64,000 nt of DNA from Bog-756 sp963837805 (GTDB lineage: Bacteria > Actinomycetota > Acidimicrobiia > Acidimicrobiales > RAAP-2). The stretch is taken from the NCBI GenBank assembly GCA_963837805.1, contig CAWIOU010000024.1, positions 124,001 to 188,000 on the forward strand, read 5' to 3'. The first letter of the stretch is position 1. Each line of letters starts with the position of its first letter. Both the position numbers and the translations under genes were made by a program. Below, one piece after another: positions 8,096 to 15,817 of this stretch. The notes beneath the pieces are model-generated. The model was not told the origin of the DNA. It saw only the letters and a list, made by a program, of their open reading frames with translations, and ran no database searches.

Positions 8096-9295
8096 TCACT
8101 TGAAGTCGAGGTCGTAGAGCTTGATGGCGTTGCCCCGGACGATCTTGTAGATCTGTTCGTCGGTGAGGTCCTTCATCTGCTTCTCGGCGATCTGGCGTGT
8201 GTTGGGCCAGGTCGAGTCGGAGTGGGGGTAGTCGGACTCGTAGGTGATGTTGTCGACCCCGATCGACTCGACGTTCTTCAATCCGAAGGCGTCGTCGAAG
8301 AAGCAGCCGTAGATCTGGCGATGGAAGTAGGTGGACGGCGGTTCGGGCACGATGTCGGCCACCCCGCCCCATCCCCGGTTCTCCTCCCACACGTTGTCGG
8401 CGCGTTCGAGGATGTACGGGATCCAGCCGATCTGGCCCTCGGCGTAGGCCAGCTTGAGCTCGGGGAACCGCACGAGCACCCCCGAGAACATGAAGTCGAC
8501 CATCGAGTAGGTGGCATTCGAGTGGGTGAGGGTGGATCCGACGGCCGGGGGAGCGTCCGCCGAGGTGGAGGGCATCTTGGACGACGATCCGATGTGCATA
8601 TTGATCACCGTCCCGGTCTCCTCGCAGGCCCGGAAGAACGGGTCCCAGTAGTGGCCGGGATCGTGCACGGAGGGCAGGCCGAGGAAGGGAGGGATCTCAC
8701 TGAAGCACACCGCCCGGACCCCGCGGTCTGCATTGCGGCGCACTTCGGCCGCGGCCAGCTCCGCGTCCCACAGCGGGACAAGGGTCAGCGGGATCAGGCG
8801 TCCCTTGGCCTCGGGTCCGCACCATTCATCGACCATCCAGTCGTTGTAGGCCTTGACACACAGGAGGGCGAGCTCCTTGTCCTCGGCCTCGGTGAAGGTC
8901 TGACCGCAGAAGCGCGGGAAGGTCGGGAAGCAGAGCGAGGCCTCGAGGTGGTTGATGTCCATGTCCTCGAGCCTGGGTTTCACCTCATAGGAGCCTGGTC
9001 GCATGTCCTGATAGGTGACACCCCGCATGGTCACCTCGTCGCGGGGCACCCCCACGGCGGAGTCGACCCGGAGCAGCGGTCGCTTGAGATCCTCGTAGTA
9101 CCACCAGTCGGTGGGGAGCCCTTCGGAACCGGGCACCACGGTGAGCTTGCCGCCGACGAAGGTGATCTCCCCCATCGGGGCCCGCACGATCCGGGGGCCG
9201 ACGTCGTGGTACTTCTTCGGGAGGCGATCCATCCACACGTTGGGAGGCTCAACTACGTGGTCGTCGACGGAGATGATCCAGGGCATGTCGGACAT
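8096..9295 (-). CDS. Amidohydrolase 2 family (TIM-barrel metal-dependent hydrolase)
   Basis: A 399-residue amidohydrolase-related protein. It opens with MPWIISVDDHVVEPPNVWMD, where D-D-H-V-V-E-P is the form of the N-terminal metal site common in this actinobacterial subfamily. Later come INMHIGSSSKMPSTSADAPP, with a metal-ligand His, and NITYESDYPHSDSTWPNTRQ, the C-terminal Asp region. Members of this family include decarboxylases and C-C or amide hydrolases, and many sit in lipid or aromatic catabolic operons without a known substrate. It is the first gene of the operon 9295-4471. A perfect CTGAC-N5-GTCAG palindrome lies 23 bp upstream of its start, where bound protein would block transcription. 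Confidence 0.9.
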   Translation of the reverse strand: MSDMPWIISVDDHVVEPPNVWMDRLPKKYHDVGPRIVRAPMGEITFVGGKLTVVPGSEGLPTDWWYYEDLKRPLLRVDSAVGVPRDEVTMRGVTYQDMRPGSYEVKPRLEDMDINHLEASLCFPTFPRFCGQTFTEAEDKELALLCVKAYNDWMVDEWCGPEAKGRLIPLTLVPLWDAELAAAEVRRNADRGVRAVCFSEIPPFLGLPSVHDPGHYWDPFFRACEETGTVINMHIGSSSKMPSTSADAPPAVGSTLTHSNATYSMVDFMFSGVLVRFPELKLAYAEGQIGWIPYILERADNVWEENRGWGGVADIVPEPPSTYFHRQIYGCFFDDAFGLKNVESIGVDNITYESDYPHSDSTWPNTRQIAEKQMKDLTDEQIYKIVRGNAIKLYDLDFK

Positions 9296-9317
9296 GAAGC
9301 CGAGTGTACTGCCTGGT

Positions 9318-9332
9318 CTGACGGTCCGTCAG
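9318..9332. promoter_or_regulatory. Inverted-repeat operator candidate (site 3 of 4)
   Basis: CTGACGGTCCGTCAG is a perfect palindrome with 7-bp arms around one base, placed 23 bp before the start of the amidohydrolase/acyl-CoA dehydrogenase operon. This is the clearest of the four related sites in both sequence symmetry and position. Confidence 0.7.
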
Positions 9333-9429
9333 GTGCTGCCGCGCCCCACATTGGTGTCCGCCGTCCCCTCCGCGGGAGGTGCCGCCGGCGGATCCGGGGG
9401 TGCGGTTCAACGGCGGTGAACCCGCCGTC

Positions 9430-10920
9430 TCACTCCTCGACGGTGAACATCGGCGGGTCGGTGGACCCCGAGGAGGAAACGCCCGGGCCGTTGGTCGACC
9501 CCGCCCTCGACCTGCGGGCCGGGGTCCGGCGGCCCGGGGTCCGGCGGGCCTTGGGGTGCTCGGGTGGTTCGAAGGTCCAGTGGCCCGGCCCCCCGGCCAG
9601 GACGAAGCCCTGGTGGGTGCGCAGGTAGTGGTGGTAGCGGCACAGCCGGGCCAGGTTGTCCATGGACAGCGGCCCCCCGGCGGCGTGGTCGACCTGCCAG
9701 TGGTCGATCTCGAGGCCCCGGGTGGCATCACAGCCCGGGGCCACACAGCAGCGGTCCCGTTCCACCAGGGCGGTGCGCAGAGGGGTGGGCAGGGAGCGGC
9801 CCATCCGGCAGATGGTGGTCACGTCCACCCCGTCCGAGACGATGAGGTCGACCCAGGCGTCCCCCATCAGCTCGGTGGCCGTCCGCACCGAGACGGGGCC
9901 GACGCCGGGGATCTCACAGGTCTCCCCGTTGGCCACCGACCCCCGGCGCAGGGCGGCCAGGTCCACCCGGAGCTGGACCATGGCCCGGGGCTCGGTGGGG
10001 CCGCAGCAGCCGCCCCGGCAGCCGCCCTTCGGGTCGCCGCCCTTCGAGTCGCCGGCTTTGGAGTCGCCGGCTTTGGAGTCGCCGCCCGTCGGGTCGACGG
10101 CCTTGGGGCCAGCCCCGGACCGGGAGGCGGGCAGGAGGCCGCGCCCGGTGACCAGGGCCACCAGGGCGTCGGCCGCATAGGCCTCGCCCGGCTCGTGGAC
10201 CCCGGCCGTGCGGGCGGCCCGGAAGAAGCGGTCGGACTGGCGGGTGAGCGAGGCCAGGAGGGAGGCGCCGGCCTCGGGGGTGAGGAGGGCGTCGAGGCGG
10301 AAGGCCCCCTCCTCGTCGGTCCAGGTGCGGCACCGCCGGGCGGCGTGGAGGGCGGCGTGGGCGGCGTCGGCGTCCTCGGCCCGGCGGCCCTCGGCCCGGG
10401 CCCGCAGGCACCGGTCCTTCAGCTGGCGGAAGGTGTCGGCCTCGGCCCCCCGCACCAGCTCGGCTTCTTTCTGCGGGTTGCGCCGGACCGCCCCGGTCAC
10501 CAGCTTGGCCCGGGACGGGGTGAGCTTCCCGCCCCGCAGGGCCGCCTCCACCCCGGGCTGGGAGGGGAGGGCCTCACCCACCTTGAGGACATCGGCCGCC
10601 TCGCCCACCGAGGCCCCGGTGACGGCGGCCAGCCAGTCGGCCGGGGACCGGTGGCCGAGGGACAGATGGGCGTGGCACTCGGCGGCCCGGGCCGCCACCA
10701 GGGTCTCCCCGGCGGCGCACAACCGCTTGCCCCGGGAGAAGGCGGCCACCAGCGAGGCGGCGTCGTCTCGGTCGTAGCGGGCCGCCTCACAGGTCGAGAC
10801 GAACGAGGCCACCACCTCGATGGCCGCCAGGAGGGCGCCGGCATCGGGAGGGTCAACAACCGGAGGGGCGACGGCAACCGGTCGCCGGCCCGGCTGCGCT
10901 GTGGAGGTCCGATCCGCCAT
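9430..10920 (-). CDS. DUF222 / HNH endonuclease domain protein (13E12 repeat type)
   Basis: A 496-residue protein of the DUF222-HNH family that is multi-copy in many actinobacteria. The N-terminal DUF222 part (about residues 30-260) has the typical HLSLGHRSPADWLAAVTG segment. A low-complexity linker follows, with repeated GDSKA units and GGCRGGCCGPTEP (around residues 275-300). The C-terminal HNH nuclease signature is CCVAPGCDATRGLEIDHWQV (about residues 395-415), then LARLCRYHHYLRTHQGF. Two Cys flank the H-N-H site as in zinc-stabilised HNH folds. The family's role is unproven; it is often discussed as mobile or selfish. No inverted repeats or partner genes of a mobile element flank it here. 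Confidence 0.9.
   Translation of the reverse strand: MADRTSTAQPGRRPVAVAPPVVDPPDAGALLAAIEVVASFVSTCEAARYDRDDAASLVAAFSRGKRLCAAGETLVAARAAECHAHLSLGHRSPADWLAAVTGASVGEAADVLKVGEALPSQPGVEAALRGGKLTPSRAKLVTGAVRRNPQKEAELVRGAEADTFRQLKDRCLRARAEGRRAEDADAAHAALHAARRCRTWTDEEGAFRLDALLTPEAGASLLASLTRQSDRFFRAARTAGVHEPGEAYAADALVALVTGRGLLPASRSGAGPKAVDPTGGDSKAGDSKAGDSKGGDPKGGCRGGCCGPTEPRAMVQLRVDLAALRRGSVANGETCEIPGVGPVSVRTATELMGDAWVDLIVSDGVDVTTICRMGRSLPTPLRTALVERDRCCVAPGCDATRGLEIDHWQVDHAAGGPLSMDNLARLCRYHHYLRTHQGFVLAGGPGHWTFEPPEHPKARRTPGRRTPARRSRAGSTNGPGVSSSGSTDPPMFTVEE
10021..10095. repeat. 15-bp in-frame tandem repeat, five units
   Basis: Five consecutive 15-bp units beginning GCCG(C/G) and ending GTC lie inside the DUF222/HNH gene; the third and fourth are identical. 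They encode the GDSKA/GGDPK-like linker repeats, so expansion keeps the reading frame. Confidence 0.8.
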
Positions 10921-11204
10921 GCACCCATCCTGCCCGGCCGGTGTGACACTCGTTTCAGGACCTCATCGGCCCTGGGACGAGAATGTGAAAAATTCCGAGG
11001 AATTCCGAGGTTTGATCCCGATTGGCCCGGGTATCAACTACGGCATCAGGTTGTCGAGTACGGGTTTCCGCCGACCCCAACTCCGACCTGATGGTTTGCG
11101 CCCATCCTCTTCCGCCAGGGGGATCGGCGCGGGGTGCCGGGCCGGGAGCCGGGAGGCGGAACCCCGCTCAACCGGCCCGGCCCAAAAACAAGCGAGGGGA
11201 CGGC

Positions 11205-11993
11205 TCAGACCATGGCCACGCCGCCGTTGGGGCGGATGACCTGGCCGGTCATGAAACGGGAGGCGTCCGAGGCGAGGTAGAGGATGGCGGCGGCGATGTC
11301 CTCGGGCTCGCCCACGGTGCGCAGCGGAGCGCCCTTGCGCATCACCTCGACCAGAGCATCCTGCTCGGCCTGACCGAAGAATCCGGTGGTCATGCCGGTG
11401 ATGACGAAGCCGGGGGCCACGGCATTGACCCGGACGTGCTTCTTCCCGATCTCGACGGCCAGCGTCTTGGTCATCTGGACCACCCCGGCCTTGCAGATGG
11501 CGTAGCTCCCGATGTTGGGGCTGGGAGCATCGGCGGCGGCCGACGAGGTGTTGATGATGCTGCCCCCTTCGGGCTGGTTTACCATGATCCGCCCGGCGGA
11601 TTGGCAGCCGAAGAAGACCCCCTTGAGGTTGACGGCCAGGATCCGGTCGAGTGCCTCCTCGGGCTCGTCCAAGAACGGACCTCCGAGCATGATCCCGGCG
11701 ATGTTGCACCACACGTGGATACCGCCACGTTCGCTCGCCACCCGCTGAGCCAGGGCGTCCACCTGGACCCGGTCCGACACGTCGAGCGACGCTCCTTCGG
11801 CCACACCGCCGCCAGCCGTGATCTCTTCGGCGGTGGCCCGGGCCGTCTCGGGCGAGATGTCGGCGCAGATGACCGTGGCCCCGGCTCCGGCCAGCGCCAT
11901 GGCGCTGGCCCGGCCGATCCCGCTCCCGGCTCCGGTGACCACTGCCACCTTTCCGTCGACGCGGAATGAATCAATAAGGGTGGTGGCTTCCAT
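11205..11993 (-). CDS. SDR-family NAD(P)-dependent oxidoreductase
   Basis: A 262-residue classical short-chain dehydrogenase. The Rossmann motif TGAGSGIG is near residue 20, the motif normally read NNAG is here NIAG (within VWCNIAGIML), and the catalytic Tyr-Lys pair is in SYAICKAG. The C-terminus YLASDASRFMTGQVIRPNGG is typical of hydroxy-lipid or 3-ketoacyl reductase-like SDRs. It stands alone, with a 284-bp intergenic region downstream. Substrate unknown. Confidence 0.9.
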   Translation of the reverse strand: MEATTLIDSFRVDGKVAVVTGAGSGIGRASAMALAGAGATVICADISPETARATAEEITAGGGVAEGASLDVSDRVQVDALAQRVASERGGIHVWCNIAGIMLGGPFLDEPEEALDRILAVNLKGVFFGCQSAGRIMVNQPEGGSIINTSSAAADAPSPNIGSYAICKAGVVQMTKTLAVEIGKKHVRVNAVAPGFVITGMTTGFFGQAEQDALVEVMRKGAPLRTVGEPEDIAAAILYLASDASRFMTGQVIRPNGGVAMV

Positions 11994-12091
11994 GGTGGGT
12001 CTCCGGCCTCTTCGTGCTTGTCATCGGGTGCGCCGTCGGCGGCCGTTGCCCACCGACGGAACAGCATGCTCCTGTCGACGGGAACAGTACG

Positions 12092-13981
12092 TCAGTGCAC
12101 CGATGAAGCGGCAGTTTTGCCGGAATTGCTGGATTTGCCGGATTTCCCCGAGCCGCGCGTGTTGCCGGAAATCTCCGAAACCTCCGAATCCTGCGAATCG
12201 TCCGAATGGTCCGAATGGTCGGCCGAGTCGGCCGAATCATCCGAATGGTCGGAATCCACGGAGTAGACCGCGTCGTCGACGTAGACCGCGTCGTCGGAGT
12301 AGCCAGAATCGTCGGAGTAGCCAGAGTCGTCGGAGCAATCCGAGTCGACCCAAGCGTCGGACTCGGATGAATCGACGGAGCCGTCCAAGTCGATAGAGCC
12401 GTCCAAGTCGACGGAGCCGTCCGAGTCGACGGAGCCGAGGGAGTAGTCCGAGCCGACCCAGTCGTCCGATTCGACCCAGTCGTCCGAGTCGGCCCAGTCA
12501 TCGGAGTCGATCCAGTCGTCCGAGTCGCTGGAGTCGAGCGAATCGACAGCATGATCCGACCCGACCGAATCGCCCATGTCATCGAAGACGTCCGGCGCCA
12601 CCGACCCGTCCGCTCCAACCGAGATCGCTCCAACCGAGTCCACCTCAACCGACCCCTCCACCCCAACCGACCCGTCCGCACCAACCGAGTCGTCCGTAGC
12701 GACCGACCCACGACCGGACCCTCCCGACGTGCTGCCCGACTTGACCGACTTGCGACCCGACCGACCGGACCCACCCGATGACGAGCGCGCCCTGCCCGAC
12801 GCCGACCGGTCAGACATAGACAACGACCGCGACGATCCGCCCGACGCCGAACCTTCCGTCCCGTCCTCGACTTCGGAGTCGAGAGCCTCCCCATCGGAAT
12901 CGAGTCCACGGATGCCGTTCCGCAAGAGGTCGGAGTCCGGAGCGCGGCGGCTCGATTCGATGGCAGCGTTGAGGGCCTTGGTCATGGTGGAGGCGATGCG
13001 CTTATGGCCTTCGTCGCCCGGGTGGATCCCGTCGGTCAGGTGGTGAGCCTCGATGATCCCTTCGCCGGCCACCAGGGAGAGGTAATTGTCACCGGCGACG
13101 ATCCGCTCCCGCGTCACCGATTCGATGGCATGCCGGATGTCGCCCAGGGTCGTGTCGAGCTTGTTGGGCACTTCCTCGGCGTCGGGGCGAAGGACGGGAC
13201 TGGCCACGACCACCGGGGTGGTCGGGTGGCCCTGCCGCACCACGTCCAAGAAGGCCCGGAACCCCTCGCCGACCATGCCGGCGCTGTGCGGGACACGGGT
13301 CCAGCAGCTCTCGCCGTAGGCGATGGTGATGATCTCGGCGGTGAGGGCGGCGATGTGCTCGGCGGAGACGATCTCACCGCGACCGGCGCCGGCGTAGCCC
13401 AGATTGACCAGGTTCAGTCCGGTCTTCCTGGCCGTGATGGCGGCCCAGCCCTGGGATGGGCCGGAGGCGATCCAGCCCTGGGTGGTCCAGTCCCCGTAGG
13501 CGAGCCACCGGGGCAGCGCCGGGGCCGGGGCGATCTCGCCCTTGACCGCGGTCAGGGAGAGGACCACCGGCTGCATGCCCTCGGGCAGGTAGATGATGGC
13601 CGGCTTGTCGGGGGGCCCCGCACCGAGCGAGAGTCGGATGAGCCCGTCGCCGAGGACGGCTTCTTCCTCACACACCTTGCGGCCTCCGCGCCATACCGAG
13701 AAGGTGATCCCGGCGCCGTCGCCGCGGTAGCCCAGGTTGCCGGACGTGGTGCGGTAGGCGATGTCGATGGCCCGGGCGTCGCCGACCAGCTCGAGACGGA
13801 TGCCGACCGGGACGCCGGCCGAACTCCAGACGTCGGCGGACAGTCTGGCCGTGTCGGTGGGGTTGGCCCGGGGGTACGGGACGTCGCCGGAGGCGGGATA
13901 GGCCGCACCCCGGATGAAGGGTTCGGGTTGCTCGGGCCACGCGCTCACCGGTCGCTTGCTTCCATCGACTGCCCCTCTCAT
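12092..13981 (-). CDS. SGNH-hydrolase-like protein with degenerate active site and long Ser-Asp tail
   Basis: A 629-residue two-part protein. Residues 1-360 resemble SGNH/GDSL esterases with a jelly-roll N-terminus and a flavodoxin-like hydrolase domain. Block I reads WLAYGDWTTQGWIASGPSQG, where the family has the nucleophile Ser in G-D-S or G-S-S; here that position is Trp (codon TGG). Block III, normally G-x-N-D, reads AYGES. Block V is intact (DGIHPGDEGHKRIA). It may therefore be a pseudoenzyme. Residues about 365-600 are a repetitive acidic tail of D-S-D-D-W, D-L-D-G-S and similar units, and the last 25 residues are Gly/Ser/Lys-rich. No signal peptide, membrane helix or sortase signal is visible. 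The start ATG 13981 is preceded by a short palindrome at 13991. Such a tail on this fold is unusual. Confidence 0.75.
   Translation of the reverse strand: MRGAVDGSKRPVSAWPEQPEPFIRGAAYPASGDVPYPRANPTDTARLSADVWSSAGVPVGIRLELVGDARAIDIAYRTTSGNLGYRGDGAGITFSVWRGGRKVCEEEAVLGDGLIRLSLGAGPPDKPAIIYLPEGMQPVVLSLTAVKGEIAPAPALPRWLAYGDWTTQGWIASGPSQGWAAITARKTGLNLVNLGYAGAGRGEIVSAEHIAALTAEIITIAYGESCWTRVPHSAGMVGEGFRAFLDVVRQGHPTTPVVVASPVLRPDAEEVPNKLDTTLGDIRHAIESVTRERIVAGDNYLSLVAGEGIIEAHHLTDGIHPGDEGHKRIASTMTKALNAAIESSRRAPDSDLLRNGIRGLDSDGEALDSEVEDGTEGSASGGSSRSLSMSDRSASGRARSSSGGSGRSGRKSVKSGSTSGGSGRGSVATDDSVGADGSVGVEGSVEVDSVGAISVGADGSVAPDVFDDMGDSVGSDHAVDSLDSSDSDDWIDSDDWADSDDWVESDDWVGSDYSLGSVDSDGSVDLDGSIDLDGSVDSSESDAWVDSDCSDDSGYSDDSGYSDDAVYVDDAVYSVDSDHSDDSADSADHSDHSDDSQDSEVSEISGNTRGSGKSGKSSNSGKTAASSVH
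12240..12560. repeat. Degenerate repeats encoding the Ser-Asp tail
   Basis: Runs of related 9-18 bp units (TCCGAGTCG and variants, CAGTCGTCCGA(G/T)TCG) encode the acidic D-S-D-D-W and D-L-D-G-S repeats of the minus-strand SGNH-like protein. The DNA is visibly repetitive here and could vary in length or be misassembled. Confidence 0.65.
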
Positions 13982-13990
13982 CCGGGTGTT

Positions 13991-14005
13991 ACCACTCTTA
14001 GTGGT
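13991..14005. promoter_or_regulatory. 15-bp palindrome before the SGNH-like gene
   Basis: ACCACT-CTT-AGTGGT has perfect 6-bp arms and ends 10 bp upstream of the ATG at 13981, in a locally AT-richer stretch. It may be an operator or a small hairpin in the leader. No second copy was seen in the window. Confidence 0.35.
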
Positions 14006-14187
14006 GATTCGACCACAATATCATTCTGCGTGCTTTTCCCACCAGTGCCCAGGGTGGTTTTTATCGCCTCACCAGGCCGGTACCGGGGTCCGGCCGGGCG
14101 TTTGTAACATGGCCCGATGTGCTCCGGCCCGACGGCCCACCCCCACCCGATGACGATCCCTTGATCGACCGGGGGCCGGCCCCACGG

Positions 14188-15624
14188 ATGAGGATCAGGG
14201 CCGTGGCGTTGGTGGTCGCCGCGCTGACCTTCGGGGTCATGCTCTCCCTCCCGACGTCGTCGGCCCGGGCGGCCGAGCCCGCCCACTCCAAGCCGGCGAA
14301 CACGGCCAACACCCCCCACCCCCACCCCCACGTCTACGGCGGCGGCGGGGTCTTCGACTTCGGTGACGCGCAACCCATCAACACCCCGTCGGCCGTTCCG
14401 CTCGAGTCGGTCATGGTGGCCATGGCCCTCGACCCGGCGTCGACCGCCGCCCACCAGGGGTACTGGCTGGCCTCGGCCGACGGCGGCGTGTTCTCCGAGG
14501 GCGGGGCCTTGTTCCACGGCTCGCTGGGCGCCCTCCGGTTGACCGGCCCGGTCGTGGCCATGGCGGCGATGCCCGACGGGAACGGGTACTGGCTCGGAGC
14601 CATGGACGGCGGGGTCTTCGCCTTCGGGGACGCGGGGTTCTACGGCTCGATGGGCGCAACGCCGCTCAACCAGCCGGTCGTGGGGATGGCGTCGACGCCC
14701 GACGGCAAGGGCTACTGGTTGGTGGCGTCCGACGGGGGCATCTTCTCGTTCGGCGACGCCCGGTTCTTCGGCTCGATGGGCGGCACGCCCTTGAACCAGC
14801 CGGTGACGGGCATGGCCCCCACCTCCGACGGCAAGGGCTACTGGTTGGTGGCGTCCGACGGGGGCATCTTCTCCTTCGGCGACGCCCGGTTCTTCGGATC
14901 GACGGGGGGCAGGCCCCTCAACGATCCGGTGGTGGCCATGGTGGCCTCCCCGCACGACGGGGGCTACCTGATGGTGTCCACCGACGGGGAGATCTTCCCG
15001 TTCGGGTCGGCGGGCTATTACGGATCACTGGGTGGCGGCCTCGGCGGCGACCCGACCGACGTGCCCCCGGTGGCGGGCATGGCCCTGACCCCGGACGGGC
15101 GTGGCTACTGGCTCCTCGAACCCGACGGCTGGTCCTATTCGTTCTCCAACCCGGGGAGCCCGTCGCCGAACCCGACCGAGGCCGCCATCGTCTCGGTGGC
15201 CAACAGCCAGGTGGCCAGCGACCCCGACAGCGGCAGTTTCTGCAATCCCTACGGGCCGTGCGAGGAGTGGTGCGCGCTGTTCGCCACCTGGGTGTGGGAG
15301 CAGGCGGGCGTGCCCATCCCGTCCTACCCCTTCACCGGCAGCATCTTCGACTGGGCGGCCGGCCGCACCGCGGTCCTGGCTCCTACGGCGCAACCGGCGC
15401 CGGGGGATGCCGTGCTCTACGGGACCGGGCCGTGGTCGACGGCGACCTCGCTCCACGTGGGTCTGGTCATGCAGGTCTGGCCGGACGGGGCCATCGTCAC
15501 CGTCGAGGGGGACGCCGGCCCGGCGCCGTCGGGTTCGCTGGCCGTGGTGGTCAACGGACCGTATCTGCCCTCGAGGTCGGCCTGGTACAACGGGATGCCC
15601 GTCTACGCCTACGCCGTTCCCTGA
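14188..15624 (+). CDS. Secreted YWLVASDGG-repeat protein with C-terminal CHAP-like domain
   Basis: A 478-residue exported protein. The start at ATG 14188 gives a clean signal peptide (MRIRAVALVVAALTFGVM, cleaved after SARA); an in-frame GTG at 14119 would add 23 residues ahead of it. Residues about 45-330 consist of six or seven repeats of about 48 residues, each with GYWLVASDGGIFSFGDARFF and PLNQPVVGMA-like cores, probably a beta-propeller. The C-terminal 140 residues resemble a CHAP-type amidase/peptidase: Cys in CEEWCALFATW (about residue 361) and His in TSLHVGLVMQVW (about residue 422), followed by a conserved G-D-A. Such domains cleave peptidoglycan cross-links or amides. It is flanked by convergent genes downstream and is probably an envelope-acting hydrolase. 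Confidence 0.82.
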   Translation: MRIRAVALVVAALTFGVMLSLPTSSARAAEPAHSKPANTANTPHPHPHVYGGGGVFDFGDAQPINTPSAVPLESVMVAMALDPASTAAHQGYWLASADGGVFSEGGALFHGSLGALRLTGPVVAMAAMPDGNGYWLGAMDGGVFAFGDAGFYGSMGATPLNQPVVGMASTPDGKGYWLVASDGGIFSFGDARFFGSMGGTPLNQPVTGMAPTSDGKGYWLVASDGGIFSFGDARFFGSTGGRPLNDPVVAMVASPHDGGYLMVSTDGEIFPFGSAGYYGSLGGGLGGDPTDVPPVAGMALTPDGRGYWLLEPDGWSYSFSNPGSPSPNPTEAAIVSVANSQVASDPDSGSFCNPYGPCEEWCALFATWVWEQAGVPIPSYPFTGSIFDWAAGRTAVLAPTAQPAPGDAVLYGTGPWSTATSLHVGLVMQVWPDGAIVTVEGDAGPAPSGSLAVVVNGPYLPSRSAWYNGMPVYAYAVP

Positions 15625-15730
15625 GCGCGCCGCGGGTACCGCCCGGCGCAAATGGTGAGGGCCGGCGCAAATGTGAACGGCCTGAGGGGCGACCCGACCG
15701 GCCCGCCCGGCCGAGCCCGGGGAACCCGGC

Positions 15731-15746
15731 GGCCGGCGAGCCGGCC
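15731..15746. terminator. GC hairpin between convergent genes
   Basis: GGCCGGC-GA-GCCGGCC can form a 7-bp GC stem. It lies between the ends of the convergent CHAP protein gene (15624) and acyl-CoA dehydrogenase gene (15818). There is no T-run, so it fits only the stem-only type proposed for actinobacteria. Confidence 0.35.
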
Positions 15747-15817
15747 CGCCTCGGTCGGCCGGACGGGCCGCCGACAACGAGCCACCCGTTGGCCGGGACG
15801 CCCTGCCCCGGCAGCGA

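Noticed and set aside
6872..9628. A 918-codon open frame on the + strand
   Set aside because: It is antisense to the acyl-CoA dehydrogenase and amidohydrolase genes, rich in Gly, Val, His and Asp without any domain, the usual shadow frame in high-GC DNA.
9430..10920. Mobile element or homing endonuclease around the HNH gene
   Set aside because: No flanking inverted or direct repeats, transposase or interrupted host gene is visible; the DUF222/HNH family is normally chromosomal and multi-copy.
11022..11969. A 315-codon + strand frame over the SDR gene
   Set aside because: It is antisense to a clear SDR with all motifs and has no family features of its own.
12240..12560. CRISPR-like array
   Set aside because: The repeats are short, degenerate, contiguous and in frame with the Ser-Asp tail; there are no unique spacers of constant length and no cas genes.
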